A stretch of DNA of 64,000 nucleotides, from contig CANLXA010000003.1 in NCBI GenBank assembly GCA_947494975.1, positions 310,001 to 374,000 on the forward strand. The letters run 5' to 3'. Of the stretch, positions 55,863-64,000 are shown in pieces. The DNA is from an uncultured Roseicyclus sp. GTDB lineage: Bacteria; Pseudomonadota; Alphaproteobacteria; Rhodobacterales; Rhodobacteraceae. Made by a program: the position numbers and the translations under genes. Under the pieces are notes generated by a model, which did not search any database, was not told the DNA's origin, and saw nothing but the letters and a program-made list of their open reading frames with translations. Position 1 is the stretch's first letter. Every line of letters begins with the position of its first letter.

Positions 55863-56897
55863 ATGTCTTTCGCAAAGCTCACCGTCTCGACGCTTGCCGT
55901 CGCTGCCATGGCCACAACCGTATCGGCCCAAAGCCGCGATAACGTGCAGATCGCCGGATCATCTACCGTGCTGCCCTACGCCACCATCGTGGCCGAGGCC
56001 TTTGGCGAAAACTTCGATTTCCCCACACCCGTGGTCGAATCGGGTGGCTCGTCCACCGGCCTGCGCCGCTTCTGTGAAGGCGTCGGCGAGAATACCATCG
56101 ATATCGCGAATTCCTCGCGTTCGATCCGTCCCAACGAGATCGAGACCTGTGCCGCCAATGGCGTGACCGACATCATCGAAGTGCGCTTCGGCTATGACGG
56201 CATCGTCTTCGCGTCCGACATCAATGGCCCGTCGTTCGAGTTCACACCGTCCGATTGGTATCTGGCGCTCGCCGCCAACCTACCCGTCGATGGCGAAATG
56301 GTGACCAACCCGAACACCAACTGGGCCGAGGTGAACGGCGATCTTCCGGATCAGCCGATTGCCGCCTTCATCCCCGGCACCCGCCACGGCACCCGCGAGG
56401 TCTTTGAAGACAACGTGATCCTTCAGGGCTGCGAAGATACCGGCTCGCTGGCGGCAATGATGGAAATGGGGATGGACGAAGATGCGGCCGAGGATGCCTG
56501 CCTTGAGCTGCGCGCCGACGGTCGGTCGGTGGATATTGACGGCGATTACACCGAAACGCTGGCCCGCATCTCCGCGGATACCAACGGGATCGGCGTATTT
56601 GGCCTGGCGTTCTACGAGAACAACACCGACACGTTGCAGGTCGCCACGATGGGCGGTATCGAGCCCACCGTCGACACGATCGCCACCGGCGAATACCCGG
56701 TCTCGCGTCCGCTCTTCTTCTACATCAAGGCGGCGCATATCGGTGTGATCCCCGGCCTTCAGGAATATGCCTCCTTCTTCGTGAGCGACGATATTGCAGG
56801 CCCGTTCGGCCCGCTGGCCGCCTATGGTCTGGTCTCCGACCCGGAACTGGCCGAGGTGCAGGCGACGGTTGCCAACGGCACCCCGATGAGCAACTGA
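55863..56897 (+). CDS. pstS: PstS, phosphate-binding periplasmic protein
   Basis: PstS binds phosphate in the periplasm for the PstSCAB importer. The 344-residue protein has a signal peptide (MSFAKLTVSTLAVAAMATTVSA) and the phosphate-binding segments IAGSSTVLPYATIVAEAF, ESGGSSTGLRRFCEGV and IPGTRHGTREVFE. The start MSFAKL at 55863 follows the Pho boxes. It is followed by a strong hairpin before pstC. Confidence 0.94.
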   Translation: MSFAKLTVSTLAVAAMATTVSAQSRDNVQIAGSSTVLPYATIVAEAFGENFDFPTPVVESGGSSTGLRRFCEGVGENTIDIANSSRSIRPNEIETCAANGVTDIIEVRFGYDGIVFASDINGPSFEFTPSDWYLALAANLPVDGEMVTNPNTNWAEVNGDLPDQPIAAFIPGTRHGTREVFEDNVILQGCEDTGSLAAMMEMGMDEDAAEDACLELRADGRSVDIDGDYTETLARISADTNGIGVFGLAFYENNTDTLQVATMGGIEPTVDTIATGEYPVSRPLFFYIKAAHIGVIPGLQEYASFFVSDDIAGPFGPLAAYGLVSDPELAEVQATVANGTPMSN

Positions 56898-56914
56898 GCC
56901 ACCTGAGACGAAAC

Positions 56915-56956
56915 CGGGCAGGGGCCGCGTGATCGGCCCCGCCCCACACCTGCCCG
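56915..56956 (+). repeat. Inverted repeat between pstS and pstC
   Basis: Nested hairpin: outer CGGGCAGG (56915-56922) with CCTGCCCG (56949-56956), inner GGCCG with CGGCC around a CGTGAT loop. It follows the pstS stop by 18 nt and could stabilise the pstS message or partly attenuate pstCAB, as seen after other binding-protein genes. Confidence 0.6.
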
Positions 56957-56972
56957 AGACCGGAAAGCTGCC

Positions 56973-58424
56973 ATGCTGTGGATCCTGATCACCCTTCTGG
57001 CGCTTGGTGCGCTTGGCTTCGTGCTCGGACGTCAGCGCGCCGTGGCCAGTGCCGGGGGCGACACGCGTGTCCTGCATTCGCTGCCGGTCTATTACGGCAC
57101 CAATGTCACGCTTCTCACGCTGGTGCCCGCGCTGCTGGTCCTGGGCGTCTGGCTGATGGCGCAACCCATCGTGATCGACCGCATGGTCTCGGCGCAATTG
57201 CCGGACAGTTACGTTGCCGAAGCGGCCTCCCGCGATCTGTTAATGACCGAGATCCGCCGCCTTGCCGACGGGATCGACACCGCCGTGGAGCGTGGTGCCT
57301 TCAACGGCCTGGACGCGCTGAACCTGAGCGTGGGCGACGATATCCGCCGGCAATTGGCGGATGCGGGTGTGGCCCTCGGCGCCGATGTCAGCCCCGAGGT
57401 CCTGCAAGCCGCTCAGAGCTTCCGCGAGATGTCGGGCGCGGGCCGGACCTGGATGACCGTCGCGGTGTTCGCGCTGGCACTTGCGGGCCTTGCCTATGCC
57501 TATCTGCGCACGACCAAGGACCTGCGGGCCCGCAACCGGGTGGAACACATGATCCTGGGCGTCCTGATGCTCGCCTCCACCCTGGCGATCCTGACGACTG
57601 TCGGGATCGTCCTGTCGATGCTCTGGGACACCCGGAATTTCTTTCAGCTCTATCCCTGGCAGGATTTCTTCTTCGGCCTCGAATGGCGCCCTTCGTTCGA
57701 GGGCAATTCCGAACTTGGCCTGATCCCGCTCCTCTGGGGCACGCTCTACATCTCTCTCATCGCCTTGCTGGTGGCGGTGCCCATCGGCCTTTTCGCGGCG
57801 ATCTTCATGGCGGAATATGCCACCCGCCGCGTGCGCTCCGTCGCCAAACCGCTGATCGAGGTTCTGGCGGGCATCCCCACCATCGTCTACGGCCTCTTCG
57901 CGCTGATCACCGTGGGGCCGATGCTGCGCGATTACTTCGCCGCCCCCCTTGGCCTCGGCAATTCGTCGTCCAGCGTGATGACGGCTGGCATCGTGATGGG
58001 CATCATGCTGATCCCCTTCGTGTCGTCCCTGTCCGATGACATCATCAACGCCGTCCCACAATCGCTGCGGGATGGCTCTTATGGGCTTGGCGCCACGCAA
58101 TCCGAGACCGTCAAGCAGGTTGTCCTGCCCGCCGCGTTGCCCGGCATCGTCGGGGCCGTCTTGCTGGCGGCGTCGCGGGCCATTGGCGAGACGATGATCG
58201 TGGTCCTCGGGGCAGGGGCGGCGGCCCGGCTCGATCTCAACCCGTTTGAGGCCATGACAACCGTCACCGTCAAAATCGTTGGACAGCTGACCGGCGATAC
58301 CGATTTCTCCAGCCCCGAGGCGCTCGTGGCCTTCGCACTTGGCCTGACGCTCTTCGTCATCACCCTCGGGCTCAACATCTTCGCGCTCTACATCGTGCGC
58401 AAGTATCGGGAGCAATATGAATGA
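56973..58424 (+). CDS. pstC: PstC, phosphate ABC transporter permease
   Basis: A 483-residue membrane permease of the PstSCAB importer. The C-terminal half carries the typical permease domain (helices from about residue 250, with EAA-like loop SLRDGSYGLGATQSETVKQVVLPAALPGI), and the N-terminal part has additional helices and a periplasmic segment (about residues 68-160). It is longer than E. coli PstC (about 320). Overlaps pstA by ATGA. Confidence 0.95.
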   Translation: MLWILITLLALGALGFVLGRQRAVASAGGDTRVLHSLPVYYGTNVTLLTLVPALLVLGVWLMAQPIVIDRMVSAQLPDSYVAEAASRDLLMTEIRRLADGIDTAVERGAFNGLDALNLSVGDDIRRQLADAGVALGADVSPEVLQAAQSFREMSGAGRTWMTVAVFALALAGLAYAYLRTTKDLRARNRVEHMILGVLMLASTLAILTTVGIVLSMLWDTRNFFQLYPWQDFFFGLEWRPSFEGNSELGLIPLLWGTLYISLIALLVAVPIGLFAAIFMAEYATRRVRSVAKPLIEVLAGIPTIVYGLFALITVGPMLRDYFAAPLGLGNSSSSVMTAGIVMGIMLIPFVSSLSDDIINAVPQSLRDGSYGLGATQSETVKQVVLPAALPGIVGAVLLAASRAIGETMIVVLGAGAAARLDLNPFEAMTTVTVKIVGQLTGDTDFSSPEALVAFALGLTLFVITLGLNIFALYIVRKYREQYE

Positions 58425-59776
58425 CCGATATGCCGATCTCCACCGCGCCCAAACGCAGCCTCTTTGCCGCCGATGCGCGCACGGTCAGGCGCAACCGGGC
58501 CGAGCGACGGTTCCGCGCCTATGGCATGGCGGCCGTTGGCGTCGGGATCCTGGCACTGATCGTGCTTCTGGTGTCGATCCTGGGCAACGGGCTCAGCTCC
58601 TTCCGGCAGACCTATGTGAGCTTTCCGATTGAGCTGACGGCCGAGCGCGTGGACCCCGATGGCAACCGCGATCCGGGCGAAATGGCGCGGGTCACGACGT
58701 TTGGCTACCTGCCGCTGCTGGCCGCCGCGTTCGAGGCGCATCTCGACGCGGAAGGCATCGAAACCGATATGGGCGTGCGGGAACTGGCCGCGATGCTCAG
58801 CGAAGAGGCGCCGGCCCAGATCCGGGGTATGGTACTGGCCAATCCCGATCTTGTCGGCCAGACGATTGACGCGCAGATCCTGATGGGCGGGCGCATCGAC
58901 GGCTTTTTCAAAGGCCGCGTGACGATGGAGAGTGCCGAGCGTGACAGCAACGTCACGCCCGCGCAGCTGGAGCTGGCCCAGATATTGGCCGATCGCGGGG
59001 CGGTCGAAACACGGTTCAACTGGGATTTCATCACCGCCCCCGACGCGTCGGGCTCTCGCCCCGAGGCCGCGGGGCTGGGGGTGGCCATCATCGGGTCATT
59101 CTACATGATGCTTGTGGTGCTTGTGCTGGCGCTGCCCATCGGCGTCGCGGCCTCGATCTACCTTGAGGAATTCGCCCCCAAAAACCGACTGACCGACCTG
59201 ATCGAGGTGAATATCTCGAACCTCGCCGCCGTGCCGTCGATTGTCTTCGGTATCCTTGGCCTCGCGGTGTTCATCAACTTCATGGAATTCAACCAATCCT
59301 CGCCACTGGTGGGCGGGCTGGTCCTGACGCTGATGACGCTGCCCACCATCATCATCGCTACACGCGCCAGCTTGCGCGCCGTGCCGCCGTCGATCCGGCA
59401 GGCGGCCCTTGGCCTTGGCGCATCCAAGACGCAATCGATCTTCCACCACGTCCTGCCACTGGCCGCGCCCGGCATCCTGACCGGCACCATCATCGGTCTG
59501 GCCCAGGCCCTTGGCGAAACTGCGCCGCTCTTGCTGATCGGCATGGTGGCCTTTGTGCGCGAATACCCCGATCTGATGTCGGTCCATTCGAACTCTTTCC
59601 CGCTGATGGGGGACGGCGCCACCGCCTTGCCCGTACAGGTCTATAGCTGGACTCAGCGCTCCGACCCTGCCTTTGTGGAACGGGCCTCGGGCGCGATCAT
59701 CGTGCTTCTGGTGTTCCTGTTATGCATGAACCTGATCGCCATCTTGCTGAGGCGACGCTTTGAGAGACGGTGGTAG
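58421..59776 (+). CDS. pstA: PstA, phosphate ABC transporter permease with N-terminal extension (DUF3333-like)
   Basis: A 451-residue permease, longer than E. coli PstA (about 296). The extra N-terminal region (about residues 40-220, with a first helix at 34-60 then a soluble part) matches the DUF3333-type extension of alphaproteobacterial PstA. The permease domain has the EAA-like loop SIRQAALGLGASKTQSIFHHVLPLAAPGI. It overlaps pstC (ATGA) and is followed by pstB. Confidence 0.93.
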   Translation: MTDMPISTAPKRSLFAADARTVRRNRAERRFRAYGMAAVGVGILALIVLLVSILGNGLSSFRQTYVSFPIELTAERVDPDGNRDPGEMARVTTFGYLPLLAAAFEAHLDAEGIETDMGVRELAAMLSEEAPAQIRGMVLANPDLVGQTIDAQILMGGRIDGFFKGRVTMESAERDSNVTPAQLELAQILADRGAVETRFNWDFITAPDASGSRPEAAGLGVAIIGSFYMMLVVLVLALPIGVAASIYLEEFAPKNRLTDLIEVNISNLAAVPSIVFGILGLAVFINFMEFNQSSPLVGGLVLTLMTLPTIIIATRASLRAVPPSIRQAALGLGASKTQSIFHHVLPLAAPGILTGTIIGLAQALGETAPLLLIGMVAFVREYPDLMSVHSNSFPLMGDGATALPVQVYSWTQRSDPAFVERASGAIIVLLVFLLCMNLIAILLRRRFERRW

Positions 59777-59797
59777 ATGTCCATGGAGGATGCGATC

Positions 59798-60643
59798 ATG
59801 AACGATATGACCCAGATTGACCAAGGCGTCGCCGTGGATGAGCTGAAGATGCAGGCCCGCAACGTGGACGTGTTCTACGGGGCAGGGGGCGGCACCCGCA
59901 GTGCCGAGGATATGGCAGCTGACAAAGCCATCACCCACGCTATCAAACACGTGGATGTGGACATCGCGGACAAGACCGTGACCTCGTTCATCGGCCCGTC
60001 GGGCTGCGGCAAGTCCACCTTCCTGCGCGTCCTGAACCGGATGAACGACACTATTGATGGCTGCCGGATGACAGGCGACGTCACGCTGGAGGGTGAAAAC
60101 ATCTATGACCCCAAGGTCGACCCGGTGCAACTGCGCGCCAAGGTGGGCATGGTGTTTCAAAAGCCCAACCCGTTCCCGAAATCGATCTTCGACAATGTGG
60201 CCTATGGCCCGCGCATCCACGGGCTTGCGCGCAACAAGGCCGATCTGGCCGAGATCGTCGAAAAATCCCTGCGCCGCGCGGCGATCTGGGACGAGGTCAA
60301 GGACCGCCTCGACGCACCCGGCACCGGCCTTTCCGGCGGTCAGCAGCAGCGGCTGTGTATCGCGCGCGCTGTCGCAACCTCGCCCGAAGTGCTCCTGATG
60401 GACGAGCCTTGCTCCGCCCTCGATCCCATCGCCACGGCCCAGGTGGAAGAGCTGATCGACGATCTGCGCAGCCGGTTTTCGGTTGTGATCGTCACGCATT
60501 CCATGCAGCAGGCCGCCCGCGTCAGCCAGAAAACCGCGTTTTTCCACCTCGGCGAGTTGGTGGAGTTTGACGATACCGACAAAATTTTCACCAACCCCAG
60601 CGATCCTCGCACGGAAAGCTACATTACCGGCCGCATCGGCTGA
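59798..60643 (+). CDS. pstB: PstB, phosphate ABC transporter ATPase
   Basis: A 281-residue ATPase with Walker [10 protein letters not shown], signature [14 protein letters not shown] and Walker [13 protein letters not shown]. The start MNDMTQID at 59798 is chosen for its GGAGG site 8 nt upstream; an in-frame ATG at 59777 is also possible. Provides energy for PstCA. Confidence 0.96.
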   Translation: MNDMTQIDQGVAVDELKMQARNVDVFYGAGGGTRSAEDMAADKAITHAIKHVDVDIADKTVTSFIGPSGCGKSTFLRVLNRMNDTIDGCRMTGDVTLEGENIYDPKVDPVQLRAKVGMVFQKPNPFPKSIFDNVAYGPRIHGLARNKADLAEIVEKSLRRAAIWDEVKDRLDAPGTGLSGGQQQRLCIARAVATSPEVLLMDEPCSALDPIATAQVEELIDDLRSRFSVVIVTHSMQQAARVSQKTAFFHLGELVEFDDTDKIFTNPSDPRTESYITGRIG

Positions 60644-60662
60644 TCATAGGGCAGGGCAGAAC

Positions 60663-61373
60663 ATGCCGAATTCAGAACACATCGTCTCGGGCTTCGACCG
60701 CGATCTTGAGGGCATTCAGGCCAAGATCATGCGCATGGGCGGTATGGTGGAAGAGGCGATTGCCAAATCCGCCGAAGCGCTTGAAAGCCGCGATGCCGAT
60801 CTCGCGCTGGCCGTGCGCAAGGCCGACAAGGCCATCGATGCGCTGGAAGTGCAGGTGAACGAGGACGCCGCCCGGATCATCGCGCTGCGCGCGCCCACTG
60901 CGTCGGATCTGCGAACCGTTTTATCCGTTTTTCGGGTTTCCGCCAATCTTGAACGGATTGGCGATTACGCCAAGAACATCGCCAAACGCAGCCAATCGGT
61001 GATCGAGCTTCCGCAGGTCCCGGGCACCACGGCCTCGCTCAAGCGGATGGCGCGCCAGGTGGAACTGATGCTCAAGGATGTCCTGGATGCCTATATCCAG
61101 CACGATGCCGATCTGGCCGAAGATGTGCGCCAGCGCGACCTGGAAATCGACCAGATGTATTCCGCGCTTTTCCGCGAATACCTGACCCATATGATGGAAG
61201 ATCCGCGCCACATCACGACCTGCATGCACCTCCACTTCATGGCCAAGAATATCGAGCGCATGGGCGATCACGTGACCTCCGTGGCCGAACAGGTGATCTA
61301 CCTCGTCACCGGCGAATTGCCCGACGAAGATCGCCCGAAGGAAGACAAGACCCCCTACGTGCAAGGCGCCTGA
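60663..61373 (+). CDS. phoU: PhoU, phosphate transport system regulator
   Basis: PhoU is a negative regulator linking PstSCAB to PhoR. The 236-residue protein has two three-helix repeats, with SGFDRDLEGIQAKIMRMGGMVEEAI at the start and ARISALRAPTASDLRTVLSV-like region (IIALRAPTASDLR) and the second copy HFMAKNIERMGDHVTSVAEQV. The start at 60663 follows pstB by 19 nt. Confidence 0.96.
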   Translation: MPNSEHIVSGFDRDLEGIQAKIMRMGGMVEEAIAKSAEALESRDADLALAVRKADKAIDALEVQVNEDAARIIALRAPTASDLRTVLSVFRVSANLERIGDYAKNIAKRSQSVIELPQVPGTTASLKRMARQVELMLKDVLDAYIQHDADLAEDVRQRDLEIDQMYSALFREYLTHMMEDPRHITTCMHLHFMAKNIERMGDHVTSVAEQVIYLVTGELPDEDRPKEDKTPYVQGA

Positions 61374-61376
61374 CCC

Positions 61377-62063
61377 ATGGCCGGTGAACCCGTTGTTCTG
61401 GTGGTCGAAGACGAACCCGCGCAACGCGAGGTGTTGGCTTACAACATCCGCGCCGAAGGGTTTGACGTGATGACAGCCGCCGCGGGTGATGAGGCCCTGG
61501 TGGCCGTGCGGGAAACGCCGCCCGATGTCATCGTGCTGGATTGGATGCTGCCCCATGTCTCTGGGATCGAGGTCTGTCGCCAGCTCAAGATGGGCGCGGA
61601 GACGGCGCGCATTCCGATCATCATGCTCTCGGCCCGGTCCGAGGAAACCGACAAGGTTCGCGGGCTGGAAACCGGCGCCGACGATTATGTCACCAAACCC
61701 TATTCCGTGGCCGAGCTTCTCGCGCGTTTGCGCACCCAATTGCGCCGGGTGCGCCCGGCAACGGTGGGGGAGCGGCTGGAATATGAAGACATCCTTGTCG
61801 ATCTGGCCGAACATCGTGTGTTCCGTGCCGATGTGCCGCTGACGCTGGGGCCCACCGAATTCCGGCTCCTGACCGCTTTGATGGAGCGTCCGGGGCGCGT
61901 CTGGTCCCGCGAACAGCTTCTGGATCGTGTCTGGGGCAGGGATATCTATGTCGACAGCCGCACGGTGGATGTCCATGTGGGCCGCCTGCGCAAGGCGCTG
62001 CGCGCCTCCGATGCCGGGGATCCCATCCGCACGGTACGCGGCGCAGGATATGCGTTAGGTTAA
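61377..62063 (+). CDS. phoB: PhoB, phosphate regulon response regulator
   Basis: A 228-residue OmpR-type response regulator with phospho-acceptor Asp55 in VLDWMLPHVSG, Lys in TKPYSVAEL, and a C-terminal winged helix with SRTVDVHVGRLRKAL and GAGYALG. It activates pstS through the Pho boxes. The gene ends 9 nt inside the convergent amidohydrolase gene. Confidence 0.97.
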   Translation: MAGEPVVLVVEDEPAQREVLAYNIRAEGFDVMTAAAGDEALVAVRETPPDVIVLDWMLPHVSGIEVCRQLKMGAETARIPIIMLSARSEETDKVRGLETGADDYVTKPYSVAELLARLRTQLRRVRPATVGERLEYEDILVDLAEHRVFRADVPLTLGPTEFRLLTALMERPGRVWSREQLLDRVWGRDIYVDSRTVDVHVGRLRKALRASDAGDPIRTVRGAGYALG

Positions 62064-62990
62064 CGTCACCCCGTAAACTTCGGATGCAGAATGTAAAAAT
62101 ATACTCTGGCTTGTGTCCTCCGGCAGCCATGCGGCGATGCTGGTCAGCGTATCGCCATAGGTCGTCGCCAGTTTTTCTACCGGATAATTGCTACCCCACA
62201 TCACCCGATCCGGGCCGAACTGTTCCAGCAGAAACGCGACGCAGGATTTCGCCCAATCCGACCCGATCCATGCGGCGTCGTACATACCGAACCCGCTGAG
62301 TTTGACGAAAGTCTCCGGGCGCCCGGCCATCCGCCGCACTGCATCGCGCCAGCGGATCACGCCGGGCGGCGATTGAATGTCATAGGGGCACAGGGCATGG
62401 TCGATAATGACCTTGAGGGCAGGGGTCGCGGATAGCGCCTCAAGCGCTGTGTCGGCTTGCTCGGGATACATCTGCAAGTCAAACGTAAGCCCCTGATCCT
62501 CCAAAACCTTAAGGCCGCCAACCCAAGCCGTGTCCGCAAGGTAATCTCTTGGCGCAAATGACAGATCCGGCCTGTTGTCCAGCCGCGCCACGATCTGGCG
62601 GACACCGCAGAAATCTGGGCTCTCTGCGTGCCGTAGCAGGGTATCGCGCAGATCACCGGCGCTCAGGTCCGCGAGAGCAACGATTTTCACCGTGTGATCC
62701 ATTCGGTCGGCCTCAGCCTGCACAAAGCGTGTTTCCGCCACCGGATCGCGCAAGGCACCGTCCGTCTGCACATGGACCGACGCAAGCGGCCGCAGCGGAG
62801 CCTCGGCCAGAAACTCCTCCATCAGGTAATCGCGCTGGATCGGCGTCGGGTCTCCGAACGGTTTCGCCGCGCCAATGTCGCGCAGCCAGACATATCCGAT
62901 CTCATCGCCTCGGCTCTCGGGCGCCCAAATGTGATGGTGCGCATCCAAATAACCAGAAGGGAGGAGGTCATTCAGGTCCATTTCCTTCAT
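62055..62990 (-). CDS. Amidohydrolase family (COG3618-type) metal-dependent hydrolase
   Basis: A 311-residue TIM-barrel hydrolase. The metal motif LDAHHHIWAP is N-terminal, with later HVQTDGALRD, IIDHALCPYD and GSNYPVEKLATTY, features of amidohydrolase_2 enzymes that act on lactones or cyclic compounds such as fucono-1,5-lactone. The exact substrate is unknown. It overlaps the 3' end of phoB by 9 nt in convergent orientation. A RidA gene is 56 nt upstream on the same strand. Confidence 0.88.
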   Translation of the reverse strand: MKEMDLNDLLPSGYLDAHHHIWAPESRGDEIGYVWLRDIGAAKPFGDPTPIQRDYLMEEFLAEAPLRPLASVHVQTDGALRDPVAETRFVQAEADRMDHTVKIVALADLSAGDLRDTLLRHAESPDFCGVRQIVARLDNRPDLSFAPRDYLADTAWVGGLKVLEDQGLTFDLQMYPEQADTALEALSATPALKVIIDHALCPYDIQSPPGVIRWRDAVRRMAGRPETFVKLSGFGMYDAAWIGSDWAKSCVAFLLEQFGPDRVMWGSNYPVEKLATTYGDTLTSIAAWLPEDTSQSIFLHSASEVYGVTLT

Positions 62991-63046
62991 CCCATTTGGC
63001 CAGTAATCATGATTATGTTAAATATACAGATACCCAGACACGCCAA

Positions 63047-63388
63047 TCACTTAACGGCCGCTGTGACGATGATCTCGACCTTCAGCGCGTCTCGCGCGAG
63101 CTTGGCTTCGCCACAGGCGCGCGCCGGTGCGTGGCCCTCAGGTACCCAGGCATCCCAGACGGCATTCATCTCGGCGAAATCCGCCATATCGCTCAGCCAG
63201 ATGATCGCCTGCAACATATGCGCGCGATCCGATCCCGCCTCCTTGAGCAACGCATCGATACGAGACAGGCAATCGGCAGTCTGCTCGGCCACGTCCTCAC
63301 CGGACCCGACCTGCCCGTACAGATACGCCACACCATTGTGGATCACGATTTTTGACATCCGCGCAGATGGCTGATGCCGCTCGATCAT
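63047..63388 (-). CDS. RidA family protein (imine/enamine deaminase)
   Basis: A 113-residue protein of the RidA (YjgF/YER057c/UK114) family, which removes reactive enamine/imine intermediates. It has [28 protein letters not shown] and the catalytic Arg in [15 protein letters not shown]. Its start overlaps the prpE stop (ATGA), so they are translationally coupled. Confidence 0.92.
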   Translation of the reverse strand: MIERHQPSARMSKIVIHNGVAYLYGQVGSGEDVAEQTADCLSRIDALLKEAGSDRAHMLQAIIWLSDMADFAEMNAVWDAWVPEGHAPARACGEAKLARDALKVEIIVTAAVK

Positions 63389-64000
63389 CCGATCAAACCC
63401 TTTGCGCCCAATGCCTCGGTGATCTCGTCAAGGATCGCCGGATCATCGATCGCCGCGGGCATCTTGTAGGCTTGGGCATCGGCGATCTTCTGCATCGTCC
63501 CACGCAGCACCTTGCCGGAGCGTGTCTTGGGCAGCCGTTTTACGGCCACGGCTGTCTTGAAGGCCGCCACGGCGCCGATGTCGTGGCGAACCAGCTTCAC
63601 CAACTCAGCCGCAATCGCATCCTCATCCTGCGTGACGCCGGATTTGAGCACAAAGAACCCCAGCGGCAGCTGGCCTTTGAGCTCATCGGCCTTGCCGATC
63701 ACGGCGCATTCGGCAACGGCAGCATGATGCGCCAGAACCTCTTCCATGGCGCCTGTGCTGAGCCGGTGGCCCGCCACGTTGATGATGTCATCGGTGCGCG
63801 CCATGATGTGGAGGTAGCCGTCATCATCCAGAATCCCGGCATCAGACGTCGCATAAAACCCGGGAAATTCATCGAGATACGAGGCGCGGAACCGATCTTC
63901 GGCATTCCAGAGCGTCGGCAGGCACGATGGCGGCAGCGGCAGCTTCACCACGATATTGCCGAGCGTTCCGTTCGGCACCGGATGGCCGCCATCGTCCAGC
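63385..64000 (-). CDS. prpE: Propionyl-CoA synthetase, 3' part (window edge)
   Basis: The C-terminal 205 residues of an acyl-CoA synthetase; the gene continues beyond the window. The C-terminal domain has the hinge segment [40 protein letters not shown] and the acylated Lys in [13 protein letters not shown], and reads closest to PrpE (propionate-CoA ligase) rather than acetyl-CoA synthetase. The coding frame continues through base 64000 with [15 protein letters not shown], so the true start is outside the window. Confidence 0.9.
   Translation of the reverse strand, partial: LDDGGHPVPNGTLGNIVVKLPLPPSCLPTLWNAEDRFRASYLDEFPGFYATSDAGILDDDGYLHIMARTDDIINVAGHRLSTGAMEEVLAHHAAVAECAVIGKADELKGQLPLGFFVLKSGVTQDEDAIAAELVKLVRHDIGAVAAFKTAVAVKRLPKTRSGKVLRGTMQKIADAQAYKMPAAIDDPAILDEITEALGAKGLIG

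Noticed and set aside
57240-58415. 391-codon minus-strand frame opposite pstC
   Set aside because: The plus strand holds pstC with an intact permease loop; the antisense product is rich in charged residues with no motif.

Overview
The window is chromosomal DNA of a high-GC alphaproteobacterium, most likely of the family Rhodobacteraceae (Roseobacter group). Pointers are the suf operon layout, a ribosomal protein L21 with a long Ala/Lys tail and an added helix-hairpin-helix domain, very long PstC and PstA permeases, an endolysin/holin pair of the type used to release gene transfer agents, and a type II (TTG-started) Lrp regulator next to an AGCS symporter. Genes are densely packed, many with 1 to 16 nt overlaps. 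No transposase, integrase, phage structural gene or CRISPR array was seen.

Region 1 (1-7255): a suf iron-sulfur cluster operon, sufB (cut by the window edge) - four extra genes (two small membrane/secreted proteins, a YbjQ-type protein, an FkbM methyltransferase) - sufC - sufD - two YIP1-like membrane proteins - sufS. Region 2 (7301-13308, minus strand): an animal-type haem peroxidase, a TetR regulator 1 nt downstream of a PPK2 polyphosphate kinase, and a cluster with an alpha/beta hydrolase, the methionine gene metA and a P-loop ATPase. Region 3 (13358-19548, minus strand): a small secreted protein, two EamA exporters, a FadL-like outer membrane protein, two tandem paralogous small outer membrane proteins sharing an upstream motif, and mazG.

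Region 4 (19705-30000): M20 amidohydrolase, DUF2254 protein, flavin reductase, agmatinase, acyltransferase, murI, argC, ccmE, then an endolysin-holin lysis pair. Region 5 (29448-36035): an Lrp regulator divergent from a universal stress protein and an AGCS amino-acid symporter, then a DUF4173 membrane protein with a two-component system.

Region 6 (36149-45937) looks accessory. A PaiB-like protein and an 818-residue regulator (winged helix, TolB-like, TPR, alpha/beta hydrolase with a degenerate triad) face a plus-strand cluster coding for a cupredoxin, a homocysteine methyltransferase, a di-haem peroxidase, a secreted protein of unknown function and a GNAT acetyltransferase. An ABC-F protein follows, preceded by a 15-codon leader ORF. 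The 3' end of a tRNA-Ser(CGA) borders this region. This is the best candidate for an undescribed system.

Region 7 (46325-53977) is housekeeping: DUF2059 protein, rplU-rpmA, GNAT, obgE-proB-proA and a PLP-dependent sulfur amino acid enzyme. Region 8 (53983-62063) is a full phosphate regulon, phoR, tandem Pho boxes, pstS-pstC-pstA-pstB-phoU-phoB. Region 9 (62055-64000, minus strand) holds an amidohydrolase, a RidA protein and the 3' part of a propionyl-CoA synthetase gene cut by the window end.
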